Shown: positions 34,379 through 43,393, numbered from the stretch's first letter. The stretch: DNA of 55,471 nucleotides from CAYGZL01 sp964354345 (GCA_964354345.1 CAYGZL010000019.1:1-55471); one strand, 5' to 3'. A program made the numbers and translations. Notes: generated by a model from the letters alone, not told the origin.

Positions 34379-36094
34379 ATGAAAATCCTGCGGATAAGTT
34401 TACTTCTCCTAATCATCTGTCTGTTCCTGACGCCCTCCCAGGCGCTGGCACAAACTTATTATTTCTCGGTCGATAAAGAAGAAGTAAATGTTTATTGGCA
34501 GTCGGATGGGACGGCCTCTATTGATTATGTAATCGTCTTTAGTAACAGTACATCCGCCTCTCCGATCGATTATGTAGATATCGGCATCCCTAACTCAAAC
34601 TTCGATACTACTAGTATTACTGCCGATGTCAATGGAACTCCTGTGAATGATATCTCACGCTCAGGCTTCCAGGGTAAAGGAGATGCTGGTGTAGCGGTTG
34701 GTTTGGGCAATCTGGCAATCCGCCCTGGACAGACCGGTCAGGTGCATGTCTTCATAGGAGTTGTCCGGGATGTCCTGCGGATGGATAGTAAAGATTCGAA
34801 GTATGCCAGCGCAGTTTTCTCACCCAACTGGTTTGGAAGTGAATATGTGACCGGGACTACTGATCTCACCGTGATCTACCACTTACCCGCGGAGGTGAAG
34901 CCAGAGGAGCCGCGTTGGCATGCTGCCCCAGCTGGTTTTCCATCTGAGCCAGAAGCTGCATTGGATCAAGATGAGCGGATCGTTTACATCTGGCATAATC
35001 CTCAGGCATCTGGATCAATACAATATCGTTTTGGGGCTTCTTTCCCCGCGAAGTACGTGCCTGCCTCGGCTGTTCCACGTCCATCGATTTGGGAAACATT
35101 GGGTATCGATCAAGGCACTTTTTTCGGCGGTTGTTTTTGCGTCGGTCTGGTTCTGTTCATATTCGGGATGGTTTATACAGCATTTCGCACTTCTGAACGG
35201 CGTAAATTACAATATTTACCGCCGCGTATCGCCATCGAAGGTCATGGGATTAAGCGCGGACTGACTGCGATTGAAGCTGCCATCTTATTAGAACAGCCTC
35301 TGGATAAAATCCTGACCATGATCTTATTCGCGGTGATTAAAAAGAATGCCGCCAGCGTGGTTACACGTGATCCGCTTGAAATTAAGGCCACTGATCCTCA
35401 ACCAGCCGACCTGCAACCTTATGAGGTTAAATTCCTGGAAGCATTTAAGGAAACCGATAAAGCAAAACGGCGGAAATTGCTCCAAGAAATGATGATCGAC
35501 CTGGTTCAGACCTTATCCTCCAAGATGAAAGGTTTCAGCCGGCGTGAAACGATTGACTATTACCGGGATATTATTAAACGCGCCTGGGAACAGGTTGAAA
35601 CCGCTGGTACACCTGAGGTTAAAAGCGAAAAATATAACGAAGTCATGGAATGGACGATGTTGGATAAAAACTATGACCAGCGTACCCAAGATGTCTTTCG
35701 TACTGGACCAGTCTTCGTTCCGATCTGGTGGCCTCGTTATGATCCTGGATTTGGTCGGGGTGCCACAACAATTCCCAGCGGTGGGGGACCGGCCCCTTCT
35801 ATAGGTCCGACTCCTGGCGGAGGACTCTCTCTGCCACATTTACCGGGTGCGGATTTTGCCGCATCCCTGGTGAAGGGAACACAGTCCTTCTCCAGCAGCG
35901 TTGTCGGCAATGTGGCTGAATTCACCAGCGGCGTCACTCAAAAAACAAATCCGGTACCAATCACTACCTCATCCGGTACGACTGGTGGCTCGCGCTCCGG
36001 AGGTGGGAGTAGCGGGGGTAGCACTCATTGTGTTTGTGCGTGCGCCTGTGCCTGTGCTGGCTGCGCCTGCGCCTGCGCCGGTGGTGGTAGATAG
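34379..36094 (+). CDS. DUF2207-like membrane protein with Gly/Ser then Cys-Ala repeat C-terminal tail
   Basis: 571 residues. ATG 34379 follows GGAGG; a start at 34358 would add 7 residues. Signal peptide ends PSQALA; an extracellular beta-rich domain (about 30-245) resembling DUF2207; one membrane helix (FFGGCFCVGLVLFIFGMVY, about 255-275); a helical cytoplasmic domain (to about 460); a low-complexity Gly/Ser/Pro/Thr region; and a tail with eight cysteines in 17 residues, HCVCACACACAGC and CACACAGGGR at the very end. By topology the tail is cytoplasmic, where the adjacent radical SAM enzyme could reach it. Function unknown; the tail is the proposed substrate. Confidence 0.85.
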   Translation: MKILRISLLLLIICLFLTPSQALAQTYYFSVDKEEVNVYWQSDGTASIDYVIVFSNSTSASPIDYVDIGIPNSNFDTTSITADVNGTPVNDISRSGFQGKGDAGVAVGLGNLAIRPGQTGQVHVFIGVVRDVLRMDSKDSKYASAVFSPNWFGSEYVTGTTDLTVIYHLPAEVKPEEPRWHAAPAGFPSEPEAALDQDERIVYIWHNPQASGSIQYRFGASFPAKYVPASAVPRPSIWETLGIDQGTFFGGCFCVGLVLFIFGMVYTAFRTSERRKLQYLPPRIAIEGHGIKRGLTAIEAAILLEQPLDKILTMILFAVIKKNAASVVTRDPLEIKATDPQPADLQPYEVKFLEAFKETDKAKRRKLLQEMMIDLVQTLSSKMKGFSRRETIDYYRDIIKRAWEQVETAGTPEVKSEKYNEVMEWTMLDKNYDQRTQDVFRTGPVFVPIWWPRYDPGFGRGATTIPSGGGPAPSIGPTPGGGLSLPHLPGADFAASLVKGTQSFSSSVVGNVAEFTSGVTQKTNPVPITTSSGTTGGSRSGGGSSGGSTHCVCACACACAGCACACAGGGR

Positions 36095-36146
36095 AGTTAT
36101 CTACTAAATCTTGGAGTGGAAATAGTGATAACGCGAGCAAGGACTG

Positions 36147-37520
36147 ATGAAAGGATTACAGAAAATTAAGTTTAAAATCCGTAATCTTAAATCAAAAATA
36201 AATTCTCCATCGATTCCTCGCCTATACCACTACGACCGGGAATGGAGCGGTGAACGCAGTCGCATCCACCTGAGGATCGATTCTGATGGCAGTGGATTAT
36301 TACTGGTCAACGCCAGCCGTGTGATGCACCTGAATCCTACCGCAGCTACAATGGCGCACCTGATCTTGGATGGAAAATCCAAATCTGAGGCGATCCACCG
36401 CCTGGTTCAAACCTATCGTGTTTCACCCAGCCAGGTGGAACAAGATTATCAACAATTTTCGAACCAACTAAGTGAACTGATCCGCCCAGATGGCGCCTGC
36501 CCAATCCACGACCTGGAAATTGAGGTTACTGCTCCCTTCAGCACTCGACCTTCAGCTCCTTACCGCATGGATCTGGCGCTGACTTATCGGTGCAATAATG
36601 ACTGTGCCCACTGCTATAATGCACGTCCACGTCAATATCCTGAACTGAATACGGACCAGTGGAAACTAATTTTAGATCGATTGTGGGAATTGGGTGTTCC
36701 GCATATCATCTTTACCGGTGGAGAACCTACCTTACGCCAGGATCTGGTTGAGCTCGTTGCCCACGCCGAACACAATGGTCAGATCACCGGAATCAATACC
36801 AACGCCCGCCGGCTGAGCGATCCACGCTTTGTCGCCCAACTCGTACAAGCCGGTCTGGACCACGTTCAAATAACCGTAGAATCACATCTCCCAGAAATCC
36901 ATGATGGCATGGTACGCGCCCACGGCGCCTGGAAACAGACCATTACCGGCCTCGAAAATGTCCTCGAAAGCCCCCTTTACGTAATGACCAACACCACCAT
37001 GTTGCGAGAGAACAGCCCTTATCTGGCAGATACCTTAGAATATCTGGGGGCTTTGGGAGTGCCAACCATCGGCTTGAACGCTTTAATTTATTCTGGTCAT
37101 GGGTTAACCGTTGGAAGCGGACTGACCGAAGATGAATTACACCCGCTCTTGGAACAAGCCAGAGATATTACCGCGCAACATAACCAACGCCTGATCTGGT
37201 ATACACCGACAGAATACTGCCACTTCGATCCAATGCAGCTCGAGCTAGGTGTTAAAGGTTGCACTGCGGCACGCTATAACATGTGCATCGAACCAGATGG
37301 CAGCGTGATTCCATGCCAATCTTACTACCAATCGTTGGGGAACCTGCTGAAAGATCCCTGGGATTCCATCTGGAATCATGATCTTTCTATCCGCCTGCGT
37401 GAGCGACAATATGTCTCAACCATTTGTCAGGATTGTGTATTGCTTTCCGAATGCGGTGGCGGTTGTCCCCTCAAGCCTCCCCAACCGCGCAATGCTCTGG
37501 ACAATCGACGCCTAGCCTGA
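36147..37520 (+). CDS. PqqD-radical SAM-SPASM enzyme, candidate peptide-modifying
   Basis: 457 residues. A PqqD-like peptide-recognition domain (LLLVNASRVMHLNPTAATMA, about 50-110) is followed by a radical SAM core with CNNDCAHC (C149, C153, C156, CX3CX2C), FTGGEPTLRQDL, and a C-terminal SPASM-type set (GC...NMCIEPDGSVIPC ... CQDC ... CGGGCP) for extra Fe-S clusters. This fused architecture is usual for RiPP maturases and related enzymes. A start with AAGGAC upstream is used. Lies 52 bases after the Cys-Ala-tail gene and is followed by a degenerate paralogue and a methyltransferase. Alternatives are heme-d1-type or unrelated SPASM chemistry. Confidence 0.9.
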   Translation: MKGLQKIKFKIRNLKSKINSPSIPRLYHYDREWSGERSRIHLRIDSDGSGLLLVNASRVMHLNPTAATMAHLILDGKSKSEAIHRLVQTYRVSPSQVEQDYQQFSNQLSELIRPDGACPIHDLEIEVTAPFSTRPSAPYRMDLALTYRCNNDCAHCYNARPRQYPELNTDQWKLILDRLWELGVPHIIFTGGEPTLRQDLVELVAHAEHNGQITGINTNARRLSDPRFVAQLVQAGLDHVQITVESHLPEIHDGMVRAHGAWKQTITGLENVLESPLYVMTNTTMLRENSPYLADTLEYLGALGVPTIGLNALIYSGHGLTVGSGLTEDELHPLLEQARDITAQHNQRLIWYTPTEYCHFDPMQLELGVKGCTAARYNMCIEPDGSVIPCQSYYQSLGNLLKDPWDSIWNHDLSIRLRERQYVSTICQDCVLLSECGGGCPLKPPQPRNALDNRRLA

Positions 37521-37528
37521 GGTTATCT

Positions 37529-38680
37529 ATGCCATCCTTAATTAATGCTTTCCGAAATTTATTCAACCCAACCCGGCACCTTCCCGTGGGTATGTACCAC
37601 TACATTTCACCACCTGATGATCCGCGCAATTATCATCTCCATCTACGATTAGAGTCCGATGGTCATGGCATCCTCCTGATCAATGGAACAACGATCTTAC
37701 ATTTGAACGAGACCGCGGCAGAATATGCTTATTATCTGGTCAACAACCAACCAGACGATCTTGTCGCACGTAAGATGGCCTCTCGTTACCATGTCAGTCT
37801 GGACCAGGCCCGGCAAGATTACCGTGATTTTAACGACCGCATCCAGACTCTAATTAACACCCCTGATCTAGACCCGGTAACCTTTTTAGATTTCGACCGG
37901 CACCAACCCCTCACGGGGGATATCTCAGCACCTTATCGCCTGGATTGTGCGATTACATATAACCTGCCCGTAACTGAATCCCCAGGCGCTGCGCCGACAG
38001 ATCGCGTCAAGAGAGAGTTGTCCACGGATGAATGGTACACCATCCTGGATAAAGCCTGGAAATGGGGCATCCCTCATGTTGTCTTCACCGGTGGCGAGCC
38101 AACCTTACGTGAGGATTTGCCTGACCTGATCGCCCATGCCAGTCATAATGGCCAGGTGACTGGTCTGATGTGTGATGGGTTGCGCTTAGCCGATCAATCC
38201 TACCTCGATCTCTTATTACAAACTGGTTTGGACCATCTGATGATCCTTTATGAGCCCGATCAACCCCTTTCTCAGCAGGCTCTCCAAAATGCATTGGGTG
38301 TAGATTTATTTGTTGCAGTGCATCTAACCATCACCCTTCTCAAACAGTCCAAGATCCCGGGCATGATAGATGAGCTTGCTAACCGAGGGGTTAAAGCTAT
38401 TTCTCTCACGATCCACGATCCCACTTTGGGGAATACACTCCTTGCAGCCCGACAGCAGGTTGCGGCGAATAAACTCGAATTGGTATGGAATCTGCCTGTT
38501 CCATATTCTGATCAACATCCCATCGCTTTGGAGACTGCCCAAGGAGTTCACCTGGAAGGTGCAGGTCGCGCCTGGTTATATATCGAACCTGATGGAGATG
38601 TACTTCCTACACAAGGTGTCAACCGGGTCTTAGGGAATTTGCTAACCGATCCGGTTGAAAAAATCTGGAAACCAGTTTAA
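37529..38680 (+). CDS. Degenerate paralogue of the PqqD-radical SAM protein, cluster cysteines lost
   Basis: 383 residues. The order and many blocks match the upstream enzyme: HGILLINGTTILHLNETAAE (PqqD part), RELSTDEWYTILDKAWKWGIPH and FTGGEPTLREDLPDLIAHA. But where the paralogue has CNNDCAHC this protein reads LDCAITYNLPVTES, and the SPASM cysteines are absent; it ends just after YIEPDGDVLPTQGVNRVLG. It therefore cannot bind the catalytic cluster and probably acts as a partner or scaffold. The frame is clean, so it is kept under selection. GAGG precedes the start; 8 bases after the upstream gene. Confidence 0.88.
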   Translation: MPSLINAFRNLFNPTRHLPVGMYHYISPPDDPRNYHLHLRLESDGHGILLINGTTILHLNETAAEYAYYLVNNQPDDLVARKMASRYHVSLDQARQDYRDFNDRIQTLINTPDLDPVTFLDFDRHQPLTGDISAPYRLDCAITYNLPVTESPGAAPTDRVKRELSTDEWYTILDKAWKWGIPHVVFTGGEPTLREDLPDLIAHASHNGQVTGLMCDGLRLADQSYLDLLLQTGLDHLMILYEPDQPLSQQALQNALGVDLFVAVHLTITLLKQSKIPGMIDELANRGVKAISLTIHDPTLGNTLLAARQQVAANKLELVWNLPVPYSDQHPIALETAQGVHLEGAGRAWLYIEPDGDVLPTQGVNRVLGNLLTDPVEKIWKPV

Positions 38681-38738
38681 TAGTTTAAGCACTACAATAG
38701 CGATCCAGCAGATTAAAAGAATCCAGATCGGGAAGGAA

Positions 38739-39527
38739 ATGTTCAATTCTGGCCGACTTACCGCCCAGCAATGGCATACTCGATTCAGCCAGCAAGCGAC
38801 CTGGACACACGATTTACGACGCTATCTTTTCGAACGCTCGGGTATCCCCAATCCTGAATCGACTTTGCTTCGTCTGCTGGAGGTGGGTTGCGGCACCGGA
38901 GCGATCTTATCGGACTTGCCATATTTCACCAACCAGAACCCATGTCTGATTGGCTTGGATATTAATATCGAGTACCTGCAGCTCGCCAGAGAAAATGTAC
39001 CTTCCGCCGGGTTGATCGCTGGCAACGCATATGCACTGCCCTTCGCCAGAAGAACATTTGACATCGTTTTCTGTCATTATTTGTTCCTCTGGTTACCAGA
39101 TCCTTTGACCGCTTTACAGGCGATGCGCCAAATAGTCCGCCCTGGTGGGATTGTTATGGCCCTGGCGGAACCCGATTATGGTGGGCGGATTGATTATCCA
39201 CAATCTCTGGCGCAAGTGGGCGAATTGCAACAGGTAGCCCTCCGCCGACAGGGTGCCGACTCTCAGGCAGGTAGAAAACTGTATGGTTTATTTCATCGAG
39301 CAGGATTGGTGGATATCGAAGGAGGGCTTCTGGGTGGTCAATGGAGCCAACGATCTACAATTGATGACATGAACGTAGAATGGATGATCTTACGGAATGA
39401 CCTGGCAGGCAGTGTCTCTGAAGATCAATTGGCAAACCTGCAAGAAATCGATCAAATTGCTCGCCAAAAGGGAGAACGAATTCTTTTTGTACCCACTTTC
39501 TATGCCTGGGGACGTGTTCCCGCCTGA
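38739..39527 (+). CDS. Class I SAM-dependent methyltransferase
   Basis: About 262 residues. Motif I LLEVGCGTGAIL, acidic loop LIGLDINIEYLQLA, motif II FDIVFCHYLFLWLPDP, and motif III (VRPGGIVMALAEPDYGG). Resembles ubiquinone/peptide-type methyltransferases. The start at 38739 is uncertain because its GGAAGGA is very close; a TTG at 38655 would overlap the previous gene. Last gene of the radical SAM cluster, followed by a terminator. Might methylate the same substrate. Confidence 0.85.
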   Translation: MFNSGRLTAQQWHTRFSQQATWTHDLRRYLFERSGIPNPESTLLRLLEVGCGTGAILSDLPYFTNQNPCLIGLDINIEYLQLARENVPSAGLIAGNAYALPFARRTFDIVFCHYLFLWLPDPLTALQAMRQIVRPGGIVMALAEPDYGGRIDYPQSLAQVGELQQVALRRQGADSQAGRKLYGLFHRAGLVDIEGGLLGGQWSQRSTIDDMNVEWMILRNDLAGSVSEDQLANLQEIDQIARQKGERILFVPTFYAWGRVPA

Positions 39528-39535
39528 GATTCATT

Positions 39536-39563
39536 AAGCCTGGAGCATATTCACTCCAGGCTT
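39536..39563. terminator. Terminator after the radical SAM cluster, between convergent genes
   Basis: AAGCCTGGAG and CTCCAGGCTT (10-base perfect stem, 8-base loop) lie between convergent operons and begin 8 bases after the methyltransferase stop. No strong T-run on either side. Confidence 0.65.
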
Positions 39564-39587
39564 CCATATTTCAAGACTTCATCCATT

Positions 39588-39935
39588 TTATTCTACAGGT
39601 AAACCGATCTCAATTTGACCATCCACCACTCGAGTTGGGTATACGGGGATGTCGACCACGGCGGGCATCGAAATCGCTTTTCCTGTTCGGACATCAAAAC
39701 TACCCCCATGTCGTGAGCAGGTTATTTCTAAACCATTTAAGGTAGCGTCATCCAGGGGGTTATCATCGTGCGAACATACATCCTCGATGGCATACAATTG
39801 ACCGGCAATATTAAATACGATGATTGGTCGCCCATCAATTGTGACGAACAAACGCTCCCCCTTGGGCAACTCATTGACGTCTGCAATCGGGATAAACTCA
39901 CAGCGATCCGGGTCAAGCTTTCGATAGTTATACAT
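39588..39935 (-). CDS. Rieske-type [2Fe-2S] ferredoxin
   Basis: 115 residues. Rieske ligands C54/H56 (VCSHDD) and C73/H76 (CSRHGG) with the RTGKAISMPA loop match small non-heme-iron dioxygenase ferredoxins (BphF/NirD family). Last gene of the suf operon, 31 bases after sufU, so it may be an electron donor to cluster assembly or just a client gene. No oxygenase is nearby. Confidence 0.9.
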   Translation of the reverse strand: MYNYRKLDPDRCEFIPIADVNELPKGERLFVTIDGRPIIVFNIAGQLYAIEDVCSHDDNPLDDATLNGLEITCSRHGGSFDVRTGKAISMPAVVDIPVYPTRVVDGQIEIGLPVE

Positions 39936-39966
39936 AGTTTCTCAAAGGGATCATCCGATTTGGATT

Positions 39967-40362
39967 TTATTCTACTAAATCATCGGATGCCTCACCTAAC
40001 CCATAAACGCCAGCCTTGAGTACTTTCAATGGAAGTAAGGCACACTTAAGGCGAACTGGTCCCAACTCCAGACCTAACAAATCTAGCACATCATCCTTCG
40101 TTAAGGACTTAATTTCTACGACTGTTTTTCCCAGGATCGCTTCCAAGAGAAGATCGGCAGAGGCTTGTGAGATCGCGCAACCATGACCATCGAACACAGC
40201 TTCTTCGATCCGACCATCCTCTCCCACTCGCAAATCTATGCGAATATGGTCGCCGCATAGAGGATTTTCATCCTCAAAGGAAATGTCGTGCGGATCAAGC
40301 GTTCCCTTGTGTATGGGATTCTTATATCGTTCAATAATTACTGCCCGGTAAAGATCATCCAT
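39967..40362 (-). CDS. sufU: SufU-like Fe-S scaffold or sulfur-transfer protein
   Basis: 131 residues. Ligands C36/D38 (NPLCGD), C62 (GHGCAIS) and C107 (RLKCALL). The PVRLKCALLPL ending and operon place it in SufU rather than IscU, but the 44-residue gap between the second and third cysteines lacks the roughly 20-residue SufU insertion seen in Firmicutes. SufU receives sulfur from SufS through a zinc-site swap. Overlaps sufS by one base. Confidence 0.92.
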   Translation of the reverse strand: MDDLYRAVIIERYKNPIHKGTLDPHDISFEDENPLCGDHIRIDLRVGEDGRIEEAVFDGHGCAISQASADLLLEAILGKTVVEIKSLTKDDVLDLLGLELGPVRLKCALLPLKVLKAGVYGLGEASDDLVE

Positions 40363-41606
40363 TAGGCTCCGAATACTTCCTTCACTTTATAGATCGCATA
40401 AACCAACTGGTCAACTTCATTCAGTATATTATATAGATAGAAACTGGCTCTCGCTGTAGCCGGCAGATTGAACTTCTCATGTAAGGGCATTGCGCAATGA
40501 TGTCCAGCCCGGATCGCAATCCCCTGGGTGTCTAATATCTGGGCGATATCATGGGGGTGGACTCCGGTTAGTGTAAAGGAAACCACTCCCCCTCTCACTT
40601 CTGCTGGTGGGCCAAATATTTTCACGCCTGGAATTTCCTCCAGCCTCTCTATTGCGTAAGAAATAATTTCTCGTTCGTGAGCAGCGATCGCTTCTAATCC
40701 TACTGTGGACAAGTATTCCACAGCCGCGCCAAACCCAATCGCCTCTGCAATCGCAGGGGTACCAGCTTCAAACTTGTGTGGCAACTCATTGGGTGCAAAT
40801 GAACGAAGATGGACTCGCTTGATCATATCCCCACCGCCGAGGAAAGGAGGCATGGCCTCTAATATTTCTTTGCGACCATAAAGCACCCCAATACCCGTTG
40901 GTCCACACATCTTATGGGCGGAAAAGGCTAGAAAATCAGCATCCAGGTCCTGAACATCCACCGGGAAGTGGGGTACAGATTGGGCGCCATCCACCAGTGC
41001 GATGGCCCCTGCTTGATGAGCTAAATCAATAATATCTTTAGCCGGGTTGATCGTCCCTAAGACATTCGACATCTGAGTGAAAGACACCAAACGAGGTCGC
41101 TTTTGTAATAAATTCTGGTAAACCCCAATATCCAGCAATCCATCCGGAGTGACCGGAATAAATTCAAGGCGAAGATTGCGCTCAGCAGCCAGGATCTGCC
41201 AGGGAACCAGATTGGAATGGTGCTCCATCTCCGTCAATAGAATCATATCGCCAGCAATCAGGTTGGCGCGACCCCAGGTATACGCCACTAAATTTATTGA
41301 CTCGGTGGTGTTACGTGTGAAAATCACCTGGCGAGGTGACGGGGAATTGATGAAACTCGCGACGCGCGTTCGGGCAGCTTCATACTGACCGGTGGCTTCC
41401 TCCGCCAGGGTATGTATCCCTCGGTGGATATTGGCATTTGAGTGCCGGTAGAAATCGTCCATCACCTGGATTACACGCGCTGGTTTTTGGCTGGTCGCAG
41501 TGGAATCTAAGTAAATTAACGGTACACCAGGTCGTACATCCCGTTGTAAGATTGGAAAATCCCCGCGAACTCGTTCAAGGGGTTGCGATGAAAACGATGC
41601 CTTCAT
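40362..41606 (-). CDS. sufS: Cysteine desulfurase SufS
   Basis: 414 residues, group II desulfurase, PLP-dependent. PLP lysine in FSAHKMCGPTGIGVLYG; the catalytic cysteine loop RAGHHCAMPLHEKF near the C-terminus. Converts cysteine to alanine and supplies sulfur for clusters. Between an unknown gene and sufU in the suf operon. Confidence 0.95.
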   Translation of the reverse strand: MKASFSSQPLERVRGDFPILQRDVRPGVPLIYLDSTATSQKPARVIQVMDDFYRHSNANIHRGIHTLAEEATGQYEAARTRVASFINSPSPRQVIFTRNTTESINLVAYTWGRANLIAGDMILLTEMEHHSNLVPWQILAAERNLRLEFIPVTPDGLLDIGVYQNLLQKRPRLVSFTQMSNVLGTINPAKDIIDLAHQAGAIALVDGAQSVPHFPVDVQDLDADFLAFSAHKMCGPTGIGVLYGRKEILEAMPPFLGGGDMIKRVHLRSFAPNELPHKFEAGTPAIAEAIGFGAAVEYLSTVGLEAIAAHEREIISYAIERLEEIPGVKIFGPPAEVRGGVVSFTLTGVHPHDIAQILDTQGIAIRAGHHCAMPLHEKFNLPATARASFYLYNILNEVDQLVYAIYKVKEVFGA

Positions 41607-41623
41607 GAGGAATTATTTTCCCT

Positions 41624-42019
41624 TTATTCGCTATCTCCGTTGGTAATTTTTATCGGTCGTGGGCGAGGGCGCCGGCGATGAAGCGCTTTTCGAATATTAG
41701 TTGACCCTTTAGTAAACCATAATACATGATCCGGAACCATCCAACCATCTGTTAAATACACATTTTCTTGAAACTGAATCGCGATCATTTTCGGATCTAC
41801 TTGCACGACGGTTCCCTTAAGCCAATCGCGGACACGGTTCCCATCGCGGTCGTGGTCGCATAAAACTTCAATCCGGTCGCTAACCTCGAATGCTTCTTCC
41901 CGTTCAGGACCTGAAGTGAAATAAAGTCCAGTCAAAGAACCCTCCCATTTTTTTTGTAAAGATAATTTCCCGGAAGGTAATGACTTCCGGGAAGTGTTAA
42001 TTTCAATCGTTCTACTCAA
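41624..42019 (-). CDS. Unknown small protein inside the suf operon
   Basis: 131 residues, not recognised. N-terminal third basic; a beta-rich middle (DWLKGTVVQVDPKMIAIQF, WMVPDHVLWF) that may form a small SH3-like or OB barrel; very basic C-terminus (RKALHRRRPRPRPIK). It contains a single cysteine, so it is not a cluster carrier. Six bases after sufD and 17 before sufS, so co-transcribed with the core genes; nucleic-acid binding is a guess from charge. Confidence 0.75.
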   Translation of the reverse strand: MSRTIEINTSRKSLPSGKLSLQKKWEGSLTGLYFTSGPEREEAFEVSDRIEVLCDHDRDGNRVRDWLKGTVVQVDPKMIAIQFQENVYLTDGWMVPDHVLWFTKGSTNIRKALHRRRPRPRPIKITNGDSE

Positions 42020-42025
42020 AATAAC

Positions 42026-43390
42026 TCAACCCATCTTGTCAACAATGGCCTCCTGAAAGCGCATCCGCACTCCCTCGAAGGGGATCCGCTGCATTATGGG
42101 ATCAAAGAAACCCTCAACGATCAACCGTTCGGCCTCCCGATATGGGATGCCACGACTACTCAGGTAAAAAAGCTGCTCGCGATCAATTTTACCAACAGTT
42201 ACTCCATGTGTGCAACGCACATCATCGGCCAGTATTTCCAAACCCGGGATAGAGTCGGCCCGGGCTTGAGGGCTGAGTACCAGGTTGCGATTGGCTTGAT
42301 AGCCATCCGTTTTTTGAGCGCCGGGCGCCACGTAGATCATACCTTGCCAGACAGAACGACTATGCCCACGTAACGCCCCTTTAAATAACAAATCGCTGGT
42401 TGTATGCGGTGCCAGGTGATTCTGCTGGGTATCGTGATCCAGATGTTGTAAACCATCGGTGAAATAAAAACCCGACATACGCCCGGTGGCTCCTTCGCCA
42501 ATCAGGTTGATTTCTGAAAAGGTCTTGGTCAAGTGACTGCCGACGGCGCCGAAAATCCAATCCAGGTTTCCACCTCGTTCTACTTGAACCCGTTCATGGC
42601 TGAAATTCCAGACATGTTCTCCCCAGGATTGGAGCTCAACAAACCGTAAGTTTGCACCCGCGCCTACATGGATCTCGACGATACCCGCATGCAAAGTCTG
42701 TTCTTTAGTATCGGTATGAGAGGCAGCTTCGTGGACATATGTCAGCGAAGAGTCCTGCTCCAGGTAAATGAGTACATGCGAGAAATATGCCAGGCCGCTT
42801 CCCGGACCCCAAAGAATGCTGTGCAAGGGTTCACTTATCTGGACATTGCGCGGCACATACACGATAACACCCGTACGGGACATCGCTGCGGCCAAGGCCG
42901 CGAATTTTCCCTCATCCGCTTTGACAATCCGACCTAAGATTTTCCGTACAATTTCCGGATATTGAATCACTGCCGTCGCCAGGTCAGTAAATACAACTCC
43001 TTTGGCCGCCAGGTCTGGTCCCAGGTTAAGTTGGCTGCCAGTCGGTGTCAAAATCAGCTGACCACCATGCTGATCACTGACCAACGGCTGGAGCAACTCA
43101 GCCGGCACCGCTGGGAAATCCACGGAACCCGGCTCGATTTCATAGATCGATCGAAAGGATTTGCCACGCATGGTACGCAAGTCTGTTCGCCGCCAGGCTT
43201 CCTCACTCGTCGTGGGTAAAGGTAGTCGCTCATAAACTTCCCAGGCCTGGGCGCGATACTCATTAACAAAATCAGGCGCGCTCCCATCACGAGGCAGAGC
43301 CATTGTCATATCACGGGTAAAGGGTAAATCTCTCGACTCAGGCTTTTCCACCCGGCGCGTCCGCCCAACAACCACACGATTCGTCGCCAT
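42026..43390 (-). CDS. sufD: Fe-S assembly complex subunit SufD
   Basis: 454 residues, with the SufBD beta-helix core (VHEAASHTDTKEQTLHAGIVEIHVG, TQQNHLAPHTTSDLLFKGALRG) and the C-terminal helical region (EQLFYLSSRGIPYREAERLIVEGFF). Pairs with SufB on the SufC2 ATPase. Three bases after sufB. RGIPYREA resembles the SufB C-terminal motif, as expected for paralogues. Confidence 0.95.
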   Translation of the reverse strand: MATNRVVVGRTRRVEKPESRDLPFTRDMTMALPRDGSAPDFVNEYRAQAWEVYERLPLPTTSEEAWRRTDLRTMRGKSFRSIYEIEPGSVDFPAVPAELLQPLVSDQHGGQLILTPTGSQLNLGPDLAAKGVVFTDLATAVIQYPEIVRKILGRIVKADEGKFAALAAAMSRTGVIVYVPRNVQISEPLHSILWGPGSGLAYFSHVLIYLEQDSSLTYVHEAASHTDTKEQTLHAGIVEIHVGAGANLRFVELQSWGEHVWNFSHERVQVERGGNLDWIFGAVGSHLTKTFSEINLIGEGATGRMSGFYFTDGLQHLDHDTQQNHLAPHTTSDLLFKGALRGHSRSVWQGMIYVAPGAQKTDGYQANRNLVLSPQARADSIPGLEILADDVRCTHGVTVGKIDREQLFYLSSRGIPYREAERLIVEGFFDPIMQRIPFEGVRMRFQEAIVDKMG

Positions 43391-43393
43391 AGC

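Noticed and set aside
42768..43290. Several overlapping frames opposite sufD
   Set aside because: Shadows of a strongly coding gene on the other strand.
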